NCBI RefSeq assembly: GCF_030816965.1
Contig: NZ_JAUSYQ010000002.1
Span: forward strand, 5,553,501-5,617,500
Length of the DNA stretch: 64,000 nucleotides
Direction of reading: 5' to 3'
Origin: Streptomyces canus
Lineage (GTDB): Bacteria > Actinomycetota > Actinomycetes > Streptomycetales > Streptomycetaceae
Made by a program: the position numbers and the translations under genes. Below, piece by piece: positions 35,161 to 43,877 of this stretch. Under the pieces are notes generated by a model. That model made no database searches. It worked only from the letters and a program-made list of their open reading frames with translations, and was not told the origin of the DNA. Every line of letters begins with the position of its first letter. Within the stretch, counting starts at the first letter, position 1.

Positions 35161-35430
35161 TCACTTGTGGTGAGTGGTACGGCCGCGGTGGCGACGCGGC
35201 GGGAAACGGCCACGGCCCCCGTCGCGGTGGTCCCGCCGTTCGCCGGCGGTCGGCGACTCGGACCGGGATCCCGGGGGCGGCGGCGTGGCGCGTGCTCGGT
35301 GGCCGGGCAGTGGAGTGCTGTACCGGTGCACGGCGATTCTTTCGGCGTGCTCGATGTTGAGCCGGTGGATCACGTATGCCGCAGCCGCGATGAGGACGAT
35401 GAAGGCGGTGACCGTCAGGAAGGCGTTCAT
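35161..35430 (-). CDS. Small membrane-anchored hypothetical protein
   Basis: This 89-residue protein has an N-terminal TM helix (LTVTAFIVLIAAAAYVIHRL) followed by a basic, Arg/Pro-rich low-complexity tail. Such short proteins are common in Streptomyces and have no assigned role. It lies 10 bp after the DUF5994 gene on the same strand, so they may be co-transcribed. Confidence 0.5.
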   Translation of the reverse strand: MNAFLTVTAFIVLIAAAAYVIHRLNIEHAERIAVHRYSTPLPGHRARATPPPPGSRSESPTAGERRDHRDGGRGRFPPRRHRGRTTHHK

Positions 35431-35440
35431 GGCGGCCGCC

Positions 35441-36046
35441 TCACAGTCCGACGATCAGGCGGCTCGGCCCACCGGCCCGATCGGCGCGACCGGGCTGTCG
35501 CGGGACGGCCGCGAACACGGGGGAGGCGCCGCCTTCGTACTCCCATGCCTCGTCCGCGTCCAGTGGCTCCCCGGTCGTGGCGACGCCGTGCCGGGCCTCG
35601 TCCGCGGCGATGAGCGCGCTCGCGGTCAGGGGCGGGCCGTCGTGGTCGGACGCGGCAGCCATCAGCCGGGCCGCCGACTCCGCCCCCGTCTCCGGCGGGA
35701 TGATCAGCAGGTCCCAGCGGCCGGTGCCGTAGGAGAGCAGCAGCAGCTTGTGCGGGTCGATTTCCGGGGTGAACCAGCCGACCCTGACGACATGCCCGTC
35801 CACGGGAACCCGGCGGGGGATGACAGGCCAGTACTTCGGGTTGACGGCGATGCGCGTGATGCGCCCCCACACGGGATCCAACGCGTCGGTCAGAAGGGGC
35901 AGTTCACTCAGCAGATCCCGGGAGCGGGGCCACCAGGCACCGTCCAGGAGTCCACGGGATGCGCCGTCGGTCTTCAGAGCGAGACGCGCGGCCGGGGCTG
36001 CGACAGGCTCGGGGCGCGGCAGGGTGGGATGCAAGGTCGCCGACAT
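35441..36046 (-). CDS. DUF5994 family protein (first copy)
   Basis: The protein has 201 residues from the ATG at 36046. It shares with the gene at 37453 the signature LDGAWWPRSRDLLSELPLL and a following strand-rich domain (GRITRIAVNPKYWPVIPRRV, WDLLIIPPETGAESAARLM). DUF5994 proteins are small cytosolic actinobacterial proteins of unknown role. The frame is open upstream to 36154 and a longer form cannot be excluded. Confidence 0.75.
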   Translation of the reverse strand: MSATLHPTLPRPEPVAAPAARLALKTDGASRGLLDGAWWPRSRDLLSELPLLTDALDPVWGRITRIAVNPKYWPVIPRRVPVDGHVVRVGWFTPEIDPHKLLLLSYGTGRWDLLIIPPETGAESAARLMAAASDHDGPPLTASALIAADEARHGVATTGEPLDADEAWEYEGGASPVFAAVPRQPGRADRAGGPSRLIVGL

Positions 36047-36193
36047 GATGCGGACCCGTCTCCGGGCCGCCTCTGCGGTGGCCCGGGTTTCATCTCTCGC
36101 CGAGAACGACCCGGCGTGAAAGCCGGTGTGCGGCATGCCCTCGGTACCGTCCACACTACTCCGCGCTCCGCCGCGACGCAGAGTAGTGGCTGC

Positions 36194-36541
36194 CTAGAGG
36201 TGGAGCAGTCGCTGGGTGATCTCCCGGTACTGCCTCAGCGCGTGCCGGAGTTCGTCGGACTGCGTGTCGGGGTCCTGGTCCTGCCAGCCGGCGCGCAGGA
36301 GCTCCCGCCGTTCCGCGAGGGCGTTCACGAGCTGGGCGGTGGCGTCGTCGAAGGCGCTCTCGGCCTCTTCCAGCGCCTCGCGCGGCGTGTCGGCGAAAGT
36401 GTTGAGGGCATGCCCGAGGCGTACGGCGATCGAGTCCCGCTCGGCCGACGGGAGCAGCGGCTCCGGGCCCGCAGCGCGACGTTCGGCGCCGCCCCGCGGT
36501 TGGCTCGCAGGCTGCTGGGCGCGTGTCTGGTCGTACATCAT
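36194..36541 (-). CDS. Hypothetical helical protein
   Basis: The protein has 115 residues. After a Gln/Arg/Gly-rich N-terminus it is a continuous helical segment (AVRLGHALNTFADTPREALEEAESAFDDATAQLVNALAERRELLRAGW), probably a coiled coil. Its ATG overlaps the stop of the 44-residue gene upstream as ATGA, which supports both starts. No family is recognised. Confidence 0.62.
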   Translation of the reverse strand: MMYDQTRAQQPASQPRGGAERRAAGPEPLLPSAERDSIAVRLGHALNTFADTPREALEEAESAFDDATAQLVNALAERRELLRAGWQDQDPDTQSDELRHALRQYREITQRLLHL

Positions 36542-36672
36542 CGAGGGTCGCTTCCGTTCCGCCTGAAGGTGTCCTTGGTCCTCTGGACAGCCTGGTTCAG
36601 GCTTCCGGAGACTTCCGTGATCCCGCTCGTCATCGTCTGCGCCTGGTTTCTGATGGTCCGTGAAACGGTCAT
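36538..36672 (-). CDS. Very small (44-residue) hypothetical protein
   Basis: MTVSRTIRNQAQTMTSGITE continues with VSGSLNQAVQRTKDTF and a short basic tail. It forms an amphipathic helix. The stop overlaps the next gene's ATG by ATGA. It is close to the lower size limit for a credible gene, and a longer open frame upstream exists. Confidence 0.42.
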   Translation of the reverse strand: MTVSRTIRNQAQTMTSGITEVSGSLNQAVQRTKDTFRRNGSDPR

Positions 36673-36833
36673 GACCGGCCTCACTGTTGGAGTTCGCCTC
36701 ACGGTAGTGCTGCTGCGCGTGCAGTGTCCCCGTGTCCGCCTCCCTCGCGTGGAGGCACCGCTGGAAACGGTACGTCTTGCCGTGGGCCACTTTCCCCGCT
36801 GAGGACCATTGAGGACCATTGAGGACCATCTCC

Positions 36834-37094
36834 TCACATTTCGTCGGGCTGTGTGTGGTCGTCCCGGGAGGACTGGCTGGTCAACAGCCAGGAGCGCACC
36901 GGCTCCGCGATGCGCGTGGTGTCCACGGTGAGCTGGAGACGTGTTCCGCCGTCAGCGCCTGCGGGGTAGCTGCGGGCTTCCGTGGTGGCGAAACAACCGC
37001 GGAGAAGCTCCGCGACATGGCGAGCCGCCTCAGGGTCCGCGGCGACGATACGAACCTCCGCGTGCCCGGGCGACGGCAGTTCCGGTGACTTCAT
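36834..37094 (-). CDS. Small hypothetical protein
   Basis: This 86-residue protein contains HAEVRIVAADPEAARHVAELL and GGTRLQLTVDTTRIAEPVRSWLL, a short alpha/beta fold without catalytic residues. The ATG at 37094 follows AAGGGGCC. The open frame extends upstream but without a better start. It may share an operon with the two small genes to its left. Confidence 0.58.
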   Translation of the reverse strand: MKSPELPSPGHAEVRIVAADPEAARHVAELLRGCFATTEARSYPAGADGGTRLQLTVDTTRIAEPVRSWLLTSQSSRDDHTQPDEM

Positions 37095-37452
37095 GGTGGC
37101 CCCTTGCAGCTCTGTGGGTCGGGCTCGCGGTGACGTGGGTGATCCTGCCCTGCCCCAGGACGCGTCCAGCGCCTTCGCAGGAGCCTCCTCCGGGAGGCCG
37201 GTGTTGTCGCTCGCCGGGAACGGCACCGACGTGACGGCCGGTGCGCGAAGTACTCCCGGTCGTTTCACTCTACGCCGCTCGGAGGCCCCGGGACGGGCGC
37301 GTGAGCAGGCACTTTACCGAGAGACCACGAGTCCGGCACCGTCGGCGAGCCTGGCCGGTGCGCGCCGCACGACTTACGGTGAGAGGACGACCGAGAGGAC
37401 GAGGTCCCGCGTTCGGTGGCGACACCGGATCCCGCAGACAGGCGGACACACC
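37095..37452. other. Divergent intergenic region
   Basis: These 358 bp separate the leftward small-protein operon from the rightward DUF5994 gene. I see no supported gene or clear repeat; it should carry two divergent promoters. Confidence 0.4.
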
Positions 37453-37983
37453 ATGACCGAATCCGACCACGCCCGCGCGCCCGGGCTCCTGCCGGACGCG
37501 ATCCACCGGGCCGCGAAACCCGGGACGGTTCTCCTGCGGCTGGAGATGACCCCATCCCGGGAAGGCAATCTCGACGGCGCGTGGTGGCCGCGTTCCCGCG
37601 ACATCGGCGCGGAGCTGCCCGACCTCATCCACGTGCTGACCGGCCACCTGGGCCCCATCACGCGCGTCGGCCTGGACACCACCGCATGGGACGAACTTCC
37701 CACGCGCCTGGTCATCGACGACCGGGTGGTCCATATCGACTCCTTCCCGGTCGGTGACAACACCGTCCTGATCACTCGGGGCGACCAGGACCACTTCTCC
37801 CTGCTCGTGGTCCCACCGCACGCAACACCCGATGCCGCCCGTGCCGCCATGGCCAGAGCCGTCCGGCCCGACAACGTCTCCCCTGCCGCACAGATCCTCA
37901 TCGACACCGGCACCCATCAGGCCCACCCGATCCCCGCGGAGGCCCCTCGAACGGGCGAGGAACGCCACGAGCCCCAGGTCTGA
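37453..37983 (+). CDS. DUF5994 family protein (second copy)
   Basis: The protein has 176 residues. The conserved core LDGAWWPRSRDIGAELPDLI aligns directly with the copy at 35441-36046, as do ITRVGLDTTAWDELPTRLVI and FSLLVVPPHATPDAARAAM. Its role is unknown. The two copies are divergently oriented 1.4 kb apart and probably arose by duplication. Confidence 0.82.
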   Translation: MTESDHARAPGLLPDAIHRAAKPGTVLLRLEMTPSREGNLDGAWWPRSRDIGAELPDLIHVLTGHLGPITRVGLDTTAWDELPTRLVIDDRVVHIDSFPVGDNTVLITRGDQDHFSLLVVPPHATPDAARAAMARAVRPDNVSPAAQILIDTGTHQAHPIPAEAPRTGEERHEPQV

Positions 37984-38402
37984 GGGCCCCGTAGGGCTGG
38001 TTTCCGAGGACGGATCGAGTTTCGTCGTTTCCAGCACCGGCACCGTCGTTGTCTCGACCCGGTCTGAGAAGCCGTTGAACCCCTCGACCGCCTTGCTGAA
38101 CCTGCGATCCGCCCGCGTGGTCGCCCGCTGGGCGCATGGGCCGTGAGCAGAAGGGCAGCAGATCGTACGCAGGACGCACGGGAGCGCGCCGAGCGGGCAT
38201 GGTGTTCCCGGCCGACTACAGGGCTGGATTCACGTACGCGCAGGTCCGAGTGCCCCTAAGCCGCCCCACTTCAGACGGCCTCACCAGCCACCCACGGGAA
38301 GAAGCCGACCAAGATCATCTCCCAGTTTTCTCCCAAGCTATCTCCTGGAACCACTCAGGGGCCTGACCCGCACTGCGGATCAGGCCCCTGACCTGGTGTT
38401 CA
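37984..38402. other. Intergenic region left of the integrated element
   Basis: No gene is supported. The right part carries the hairpin at 38356-38390, the original terminator of tRNA-Pro on the minus strand. The remainder shows nothing I can name. Confidence 0.5.
38356..38390 (-). terminator. Ancestral terminator of tRNA-Pro, now separated from its gene
   Basis: CAGGGGCCTGA (38356-38366) pairs exactly with TCAGGCCCCTG (38380-38390); the loop contains a further short CCGC/GCGG stem. It sits 13 bp beyond the left att copy, on the 3' side of the leftward tRNA. It would have ended tRNA-Pro transcription before the element inserted. Confidence 0.75.
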
Positions 38403-38447
38403 CTGTCGGGGTGGCGGGATTTGAACCCACGACCTCTTCGTCCCGAA
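38403..38447. repeat. Left attachment site (45-bp core)
   Basis: It is identical to 53973-54017 over 45 bp and includes the tRNA-Pro 3' half from the anticodon loop onward. The 5' half of the tRNA is absent here, so this copy is not a functional tRNA gene. Confidence 0.92.
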
Positions 38448-38548
38448 GCAACTTGGGCGGGGCCACGGCCTCGGGTTGGTATGCCTCTCACATGCGCTGA
38501 CGGGCCGCAGACGTTCACGCTCGTCCGCCGTTGTTCGTCGGCGTTGTT

Positions 38549-38562
38549 ACGCAGTTAGACAC
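38549..38562. promoter_or_regulatory. Candidate integrase arm-type site, left end
   Basis: ACGCAGTTAGACAC lies 102 bp inside the left core and matches ACGCAGATAGACAC (53899-53912) at the right end in 13 of 14 positions. Placement inside both ends suits an arm-type binding site for the tyrosine integrase. Confidence 0.45.
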
Positions 38563-38635
38563 TCACTGGCTGGACGCCCGATGCCCCACTCCTGCTCAGG
38601 AGCGGGCCCGGCACATCCTCATACCCACCCGAGCG

Positions 38636-39022
38636 CTAACGGTCCTTGCCGAGGGTGGGAAGGCCACCGCGGAAGGGGCGGTACACGGAGCCGTTCGCAC
38701 GAGGTGTTACACCGAGCTTCTTCTTCAGCGCGGCCAGGTGTTCCGCGTCCGTGGCCGCCTGCTTGGCCTCGTCCTCGGCTGCCCGCAGCCGTGCAGCCTC
38801 CGTGTCGGAGACGATCCGCTTGGGCTTACCCGAGTTGATTTCCTCTGTCTCGTGGAGGAAGCCGAGTCCCCAGAGCCGGTACTTTTCGGCTGCCTCGCTG
38901 TTGCCGCTCTCAAGTGCCTTGCGTTGCTGTGCTTCGAAGTGCCGGGCCGTGTTGACGCAGAAGGTGTGCCGGCTTTTACCGATCCAGGTCTTCCCCGACA
39001 TGGTGTTGTCGCTGGCTCCCAT
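38636..39022 (-). CDS. Hypothetical protein at the left end of the element
   Basis: This 128-residue protein starts at an ATG behind GAGGGGGGA. It opens with a short basic segment (KTWIGKSRHTFCVNTARHFEAQQRKALESG) and has a long charged helix (AARLRAAEDEAKQAATDAEHLAALKKKLGV). No known motif is seen. It is divergent from the HEPN-motif gene. Confidence 0.6.
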   Translation of the reverse strand: MGASDNTMSGKTWIGKSRHTFCVNTARHFEAQQRKALESGNSEAAEKYRLWGLGFLHETEEINSGKPKRIVSDTEAARLRAAEDEAKQAATDAEHLAALKKKLGVTPRANGSVYRPFRGGLPTLGKDR

Positions 39023-39408
39023 GGTCCCCCCTCGATGCCTGTGACGGATCGTAGACGTCTGACCACGAGAGCAGGAGACTTTCGCGAAGCTGGGTGGGGT
39101 GAGCTTGGACGGGCTGGGGCTCGTTCGCGCGAAGGTGGATGCCTGCCCACGCCGTTGATCAGAGCGAGCCGTGATGCCTGACCGTGAGCCCTCAGCTAGG
39201 GAAGCTGCGAGCATTTTGGGTCGGTTCGGCCGCTGACCTGGACGAATAGCTGAGGAGCGGCCCCGTCGGGCCCGGCTGCTTTCACCGTGACTCCCCGCTT
39301 GATCTGGTGCGCTTATGGTGCCTACTTCTCCCTCGCAGGCGGGCAGCTGTGGTACTTTTGTCGGCTGCCTGCTTGGCAGTAGACCTGCGTTACCCCGGGG
39401 GAACTGTT
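39023..39408. other. Divergent intergenic region in the cargo
   Basis: No gene is supported in 386 bp. It must contain promoters for the leftward 128-residue gene and the rightward HEPN-motif gene. Base composition falls towards the right, marking the start of the AT-richer cargo. Confidence 0.4.
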
Positions 39409-40806
39409 ATGCATGCGACGGACAGCCACGAGCATGAAACGCCACTGACGCCAGTCTATGGTTTCAATTCCCCTTCTGCGCCGATCGCTCTGTATGAAGG
39501 GCCCGTTGTGAAAGGCAGGTCACAAGGGCGCGCTGGGAAGATCGATCTGAAGTTTACCCCGAAGCCGTCACTTTGCTGGAGTGTCAATCCTGAGGATGCC
39601 GACTACTCAGACCTCGGTAAAGACGCTGTGGAGCTCCGCTTCGATGGACGTAATGGCCAAGTGAGTGTGGAAGCTCACCTCGCGGATGCATATTCTGGAT
39701 GGATTGGCGAGGTCAAGATTGGGCAAGAGGCTGCGCACCTAAAAAGGGTTATTGTTCACTGGGTTAATCTTCCAAACATTCTAGGTAATCGCGTACTGGA
39801 AGAATCTGGGGAATTCGGAAAAGCCTGGTGGAGGGGGCGATTGCGTGCGGAAACCTCTGGCTGGGTACTGGTGTTTGACGCTCGCCGAGACTACAAGGAA
39901 GCAACTGAGAATTCCAAAGATGTCAACCTGTATGTAATGACACATGTAATGGAAGTAAGGAGGGTGGACGGAGGGGAATTTTCCGTAAGTGCAGTCAGGG
40001 AACTAATTGAGTGTGTGAGGGTCTGCTTGTCGTTTGGGTTCGGGCGGTGGGTGGCCCCCGCTCTGCCTGTTGGCTTCGACGGAAGTGATCAAGTCGTCTG
40101 GGAGCATTGGGCGTCTCCTATCTGCGATCCATTCGCATCCGTCGGAAGTGGTTGGCTTTACAAGGGGAGCTCGACCGACCTAATTTCCTTGATCGATCGA
40201 GGAGTGTCAGCCTTCAGTGATGCATCCCGTCCTGGAATCACACGCTTCCAAATGTCCCTGGCCGTCCAGGCCGTCAGCTCAGGGTTCTTAGAGCAGCGTG
40301 TCTTGGCTGCTGCTCCAGCCTTGGAGCATCTCGCTTGGTCGAACCTTGTCCTTGGGCAAAAGATGACTCCGGACGAGTATCGGGACTGCTATGCAGAGGA
40401 TAGGCTTCGCTACCTTCTGCAGGAGGCTGGAATTCCAGTTCAGATCGATTCTAAGCTGCTTCCGGGGCTAGCTTCTTTCGCTCGCTCCAGGAATATTGAT
40501 GGCCCGACGGCTGTCACTCGAGTGAGGAATAGCCTTGTGCATCCTCAGGACCCGCATGAGCAGATTTATCGCCACGATGGTCTGATGCTAGACACGTGGT
40601 TTTTGTCGCTACACTACGTGCGTTTGCTTATCCTGCATTCCATTGGATATGCGGGCTCATATACCAAGCTCCACAAGAGACGTTGGGCTGGGGACACTGA
40701 ACCTGTTCCTTGGGCTGCCAGCGGTTCGTCCCGGACGGCGCCGTCCCTGCCTATGACTAGGTCCGCCATTCGCAGGAGCAGGCGAAATCCTCGTCGAGGG
40801 CGATAG
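39409..40806 (+). CDS. Predicted HEPN-domain protein (ApeA-like architecture), defence candidate
   Basis: The protein has 465 residues. The N-terminal 250 residues are a beta-rich domain I do not recognise. The C-terminal domain is helical: EQRVLAAAPALEHLAW, then DGPTAVTRVRNSLVHPQD with Arg373 and His378 in the HEPN RNxxxH pattern, and a conserved-looking end (LLILHSIGYAGSY, then VPW). HEPN domains with RX4-6H are metal-independent RNases in toxin and abortive-infection systems; the arrangement resembles ApeA. GC content is clearly below the chromosome and an in-frame TTA (40288) implies bldA-dependent translation. The ATG at 39409 follows GGGGGAAC. RNase activity is inferred. Confidence 0.75.
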   Translation: MHATDSHEHETPLTPVYGFNSPSAPIALYEGPVVKGRSQGRAGKIDLKFTPKPSLCWSVNPEDADYSDLGKDAVELRFDGRNGQVSVEAHLADAYSGWIGEVKIGQEAAHLKRVIVHWVNLPNILGNRVLEESGEFGKAWWRGRLRAETSGWVLVFDARRDYKEATENSKDVNLYVMTHVMEVRRVDGGEFSVSAVRELIECVRVCLSFGFGRWVAPALPVGFDGSDQVVWEHWASPICDPFASVGSGWLYKGSSTDLISLIDRGVSAFSDASRPGITRFQMSLAVQAVSSGFLEQRVLAAAPALEHLAWSNLVLGQKMTPDEYRDCYAEDRLRYLLQEAGIPVQIDSKLLPGLASFARSRNIDGPTAVTRVRNSLVHPQDPHEQIYRHDGLMLDTWFLSLHYVRLLILHSIGYAGSYTKLHKRRWAGDTEPVPWAASGSSRTAPSLPMTRSAIRRSRRNPRRGR

Positions 40807-41213
40807 GAGAGGGAAATCGGCTTGGGCCCGCCTGAGCGAGTGCGTGCACAGCACCGATCACTTGGCGACATCCGCGACCTGTCCAGCCGGGCTCTCACCT
40901 GGCAGGCCAGAGGCGCTGAAGGTGACGCCTTCAATTGGTGGCCAAGAAGCGCACGATCTAGCTCAGCAGTAGCGGGCACGGACGATCCTGTCCGAATACA
41001 CGCCAGTAGGAGGTCACGCAAGAGGGACCATGAGGAGCACAGCGTCTCGCGAAGCTTTGCGTCCTCCATCTTGGCCCCATGCACAGCTTTAGAACGCAGA
41101 GCATAGAGACGCGCGCGGCACGGGCGCCGGCCGGGCTGGAGCGGGGCGGAGACAGGAACGCAGGCCCGGCCGGGGGTCGGGCCGCGCGCGGGGAGCGGAG
41201 CGAGCCGCCTTGT
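40807..41213. other. Spacer between the convergent HEPN-motif genes
   Basis: No gene is supported. The right half contains the left copy of the direct repeat (41118-41202) that brackets the 808-residue gene. The left part has no structure I can name. Confidence 0.5.
41118..41202. repeat. Direct repeat, left copy, flanking the 808-residue gene
   Basis: The first 28 bp (GCACGGGCGCCGGCCGGGCT...) and the last 17 bp (GCGCGGGGAGCGGAGCG) are identical to the copy at 43746-43815, with three mismatches in the next 19 bp and about 15 extra bases in the middle. Both copies have the same orientation. Confidence 0.8.
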
Positions 41214-43640
41214 CTAGGTAGGAGAAATTGTTTCCTCGCCACTTCCATTCATCATGTTCCACTGCGCCGAGGCTTCCGTAAGCGCTCGGGCTGCCTGTTG
41301 AGACCTGGGCTTCCTGCGCGGATAGTTGGCCCACATTTCCGAATACGCCGAGCGGATTTCGGAACGAAATCGAAGGAAATGATTAGGGGCAGAGAAACAT
41401 GCAGCCGTCACTACATGTATAGGCGTTTTGAAGGTGGGAAGTCCCAGCCAGTCGTACTGCGAAGGCAGATGCAGCTCAAAAGAGTAACCCCTCGGCCGCG
41501 TGAATCGTGTGATGGATCGGCTGTATGCATCCATCTGCCGTGACGCGATAGTGAAATTCATGCGAACGAATCCGCAATCTTCGATTATTTGCACAGCTTG
41601 ACGGATTGCACTCAGGCTGGAACGGACCTCATCGAAGTCCGCCGTGCTTCTGCCACCGTGCATCCAACTGTTTCGCGCATCGGAAATGTTATTGCTCACC
41701 AATATCCGACTGACCTCTTGCAGGCGATTAACAATTAATTCTCGTGAGGCATCCGTCAGATCGAGGAATGGAATGGTGTGGCGGAACGGAAATTTGAGCA
41801 ATTGTTGCCGATCTGCCCAATCGGGGAAGTCTTCTACGGGACGTTCCCAGCGCTGACGCTCATTGCTTACTATCTTAAGTTCGCTGCTCAGCCGCCCAAA
41901 ACCCCTACACAAGGCGTATAGAGAATTTTTCCTCCCGTACTCAAGTACTGCGTCACCGGCAGACTCGACGGCGCGTTGGAGCCAACTATATGACTCCACC
42001 CTGTCTTCCCCGGGAGAATAGACGAACGACTTCCGGTCGGCGAAATGATCGTTAGTCAGAGCCCAAACTGTGAAGGCGAGGCTGTCGTCCAGCATGTTCT
42101 CTAGTTGTACAAAATAATTCGCTGCTATGCCGCGGAAATCCTCGGCAGATGGAGGTAGAGGGCCAGTAGCGCCAGCCCGTACCATGTCCTCCATCTCCTC
42201 ATGTAGTCGCCAGAAATCGAAGTGCGGGTCGCTCAAGTCAGGTGAGGGGAACCCGAGTTTCCAAAGAACTGCTGACATCAGATTTGGATCTTCGGGAGAG
42301 TTATCAGGCAATCCGAGAATCTCGCACGCCGTGACCGCGTTGGATTTGCGGGCAAGGATCAGATTTTTGGCGGCTTCTTCAGGTGAGTGCCTATTTAGGT
42401 AGCTATCCAGCCGGGCCTCCAACGACTCACCGGTCTCTGAACGAAGCTGCCAATCGAGTTCCTCTCGATCCTCAACCGAGTCGACCCGATACATACGTTC
42501 GACGAGATGCCTTAGGCGAAGCGGTGCCATGTTCATGGTGTCAGAAAAGATTCGGGCTCCCCGGTAGCCCACTTCAGCCGTCAGGCGAAACTTTCCGAAC
42601 CTATTACCGCCGTTCACTTTTGCTCGTCGAATTTCTCCGCGTGGAACTTGTACCGCGGTCTCTCGAATAATGCCATCTATGCCTTGGATGATCATTTTAT
42701 CTTCCAAGGTTAGGCACAGTTGCATCAATTGGGCGTGACCCAGATCCTGAGTCATATCCTCCGCGCGGCCACGCATGCCCAAATCGGCGAAAGTTTTCCT
42801 TAGTTCTCCCCGTGTATTATCGAGAAGCCAGCACGTAAGAGTTCTGAGTTCCACCTCAGTGAATGCTTCACCAATCAGTGGAATTAGCCCGTCTGCCGCA
42901 TTATCCCTATCAGGATTAATGATCTCGTCAAAAATTTGAGACAAAAATGAACCCCAAGCACTGGGAGTCTCGCTCTCTGCACGCAGAATTCTTGATGTGT
43001 CAGCACGTCGTTTATTGATAGATGCGTCTCGGGCGGTTGCCAGATAGATAGGGTGGATTTTCGCGCATGAGAGGTCGCTGCAGTGATAAAGGTTCACGCG
43101 TCGCGAAGCCGGATAGTATCTCCACTGCCTGCTTTCAAGGATGCCATAGGGTCCAGTGATGAAGGAGTTCTCCTGGAAGACTCCTTGCGGTGTATCTGTC
43201 AGTAGCGCCGACGTCTCGGCTAGGTTGATGCTATGCGTTCCGTCGGATATGTTGAGGATATCGAAGGCCTTGTCGTACAGGAGACGGCCAAAAATGAACG
43301 GGTAGATTACTTCTCGCTGTTTAATTTGGTCGCTGATTGCATCTCGCAGGTCCGTGAGGTTAGTTTCAACAGGGTCTACGAGGAGGTCTACCCAGGAGAA
43401 TTGAAGCAGGCACATTAGGCGCGCCTCAGAATATGGAATTCTTTTCCTGAGGAATTGTTGAACCTTCTCTTCGCCGTAGGCTGTTAGCTTAAGAGGCTCG
43501 TGGAGGCGGGCTGGAACTCTATAGTTGTTGGGGATGGTGCATTCCGTAAGGATATTGCTTAGCGATGAAAGGAGGAGGATTTTTTCCCTCAGTGTTCGAT
43601 CGGGATAATCGGCAAGCAGCTCATCCTTCGACTTGACCAT
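41214..43640 (-). CDS. Large protein of unknown family with C-terminal RNxxxH (HEPN-like) motif, defence candidate
   Basis: The protein has 808 residues and no TM helix or P-loop. Much of it is helical. Near the C-terminus, ISDARNSWMHGGRSTADFDEV places Arg656 and His661 in an RNxxxH motif within a helix pair (SAIRQAVQIIEDCGF), the pattern of HEPN RNases. The N-terminal 600 residues are unrecognised; RRVNLYHCSDLSCAKIHPIYLA has two Cys that might bind metal. The gene is AT-rich and bracketed by direct repeats. It is convergent with the first HEPN-motif gene. Function is unknown; an RNA-targeting defence role is inference. Confidence 0.72.
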   Translation of the reverse strand: MVKSKDELLADYPDRTLREKILLLSSLSNILTECTIPNNYRVPARLHEPLKLTAYGEEKVQQFLRKRIPYSEARLMCLLQFSWVDLLVDPVETNLTDLRDAISDQIKQREVIYPFIFGRLLYDKAFDILNISDGTHSINLAETSALLTDTPQGVFQENSFITGPYGILESRQWRYYPASRRVNLYHCSDLSCAKIHPIYLATARDASINKRRADTSRILRAESETPSAWGSFLSQIFDEIINPDRDNAADGLIPLIGEAFTEVELRTLTCWLLDNTRGELRKTFADLGMRGRAEDMTQDLGHAQLMQLCLTLEDKMIIQGIDGIIRETAVQVPRGEIRRAKVNGGNRFGKFRLTAEVGYRGARIFSDTMNMAPLRLRHLVERMYRVDSVEDREELDWQLRSETGESLEARLDSYLNRHSPEEAAKNLILARKSNAVTACEILGLPDNSPEDPNLMSAVLWKLGFPSPDLSDPHFDFWRLHEEMEDMVRAGATGPLPPSAEDFRGIAANYFVQLENMLDDSLAFTVWALTNDHFADRKSFVYSPGEDRVESYSWLQRAVESAGDAVLEYGRKNSLYALCRGFGRLSSELKIVSNERQRWERPVEDFPDWADRQQLLKFPFRHTIPFLDLTDASRELIVNRLQEVSRILVSNNISDARNSWMHGGRSTADFDEVRSSLSAIRQAVQIIEDCGFVRMNFTIASRQMDAYSRSITRFTRPRGYSFELHLPSQYDWLGLPTFKTPIHVVTAACFSAPNHFLRFRSEIRSAYSEMWANYPRRKPRSQQAARALTEASAQWNMMNGSGEETISPT

Positions 43641-43745
43641 CAGGCCCCCTCGTGCGCGTAGCGTGGTTGCCAGGCTACGGCGCTACCGTCTCCCTTGGCA
43701 GTGGTTTCACATAGATCGCGGCGCGGTCGAATCGCAGTGTGTGGA

Positions 43746-43815
43746 GCACGGGCGCCGGCCGGGCTGGAGCGGGACGGAGGCAGGAGCGCAGGGGCCGTGC
43801 GCGGGGAGCGGAGCG
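43746..43815. repeat. Direct repeat, right copy, flanking the 808-residue gene
   Basis: This copy matches 41118-41202 as described there, with a shorter centre. It lies between the 808-residue gene start and the truncated ku gene. Confidence 0.8.
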
Positions 43816-43877
43816 CATGCGGGGCCGTGGGGGTGCTCGTAGGCTGATCCTGCTCGGGGCTCACGCGGAGGTCTCCC

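Noticed and set aside
38403..38447. A second tRNA-Pro at the left end
   Set aside because: Only the 3' half is present; the D arm and 5' acceptor strand are missing, so it is an att site.
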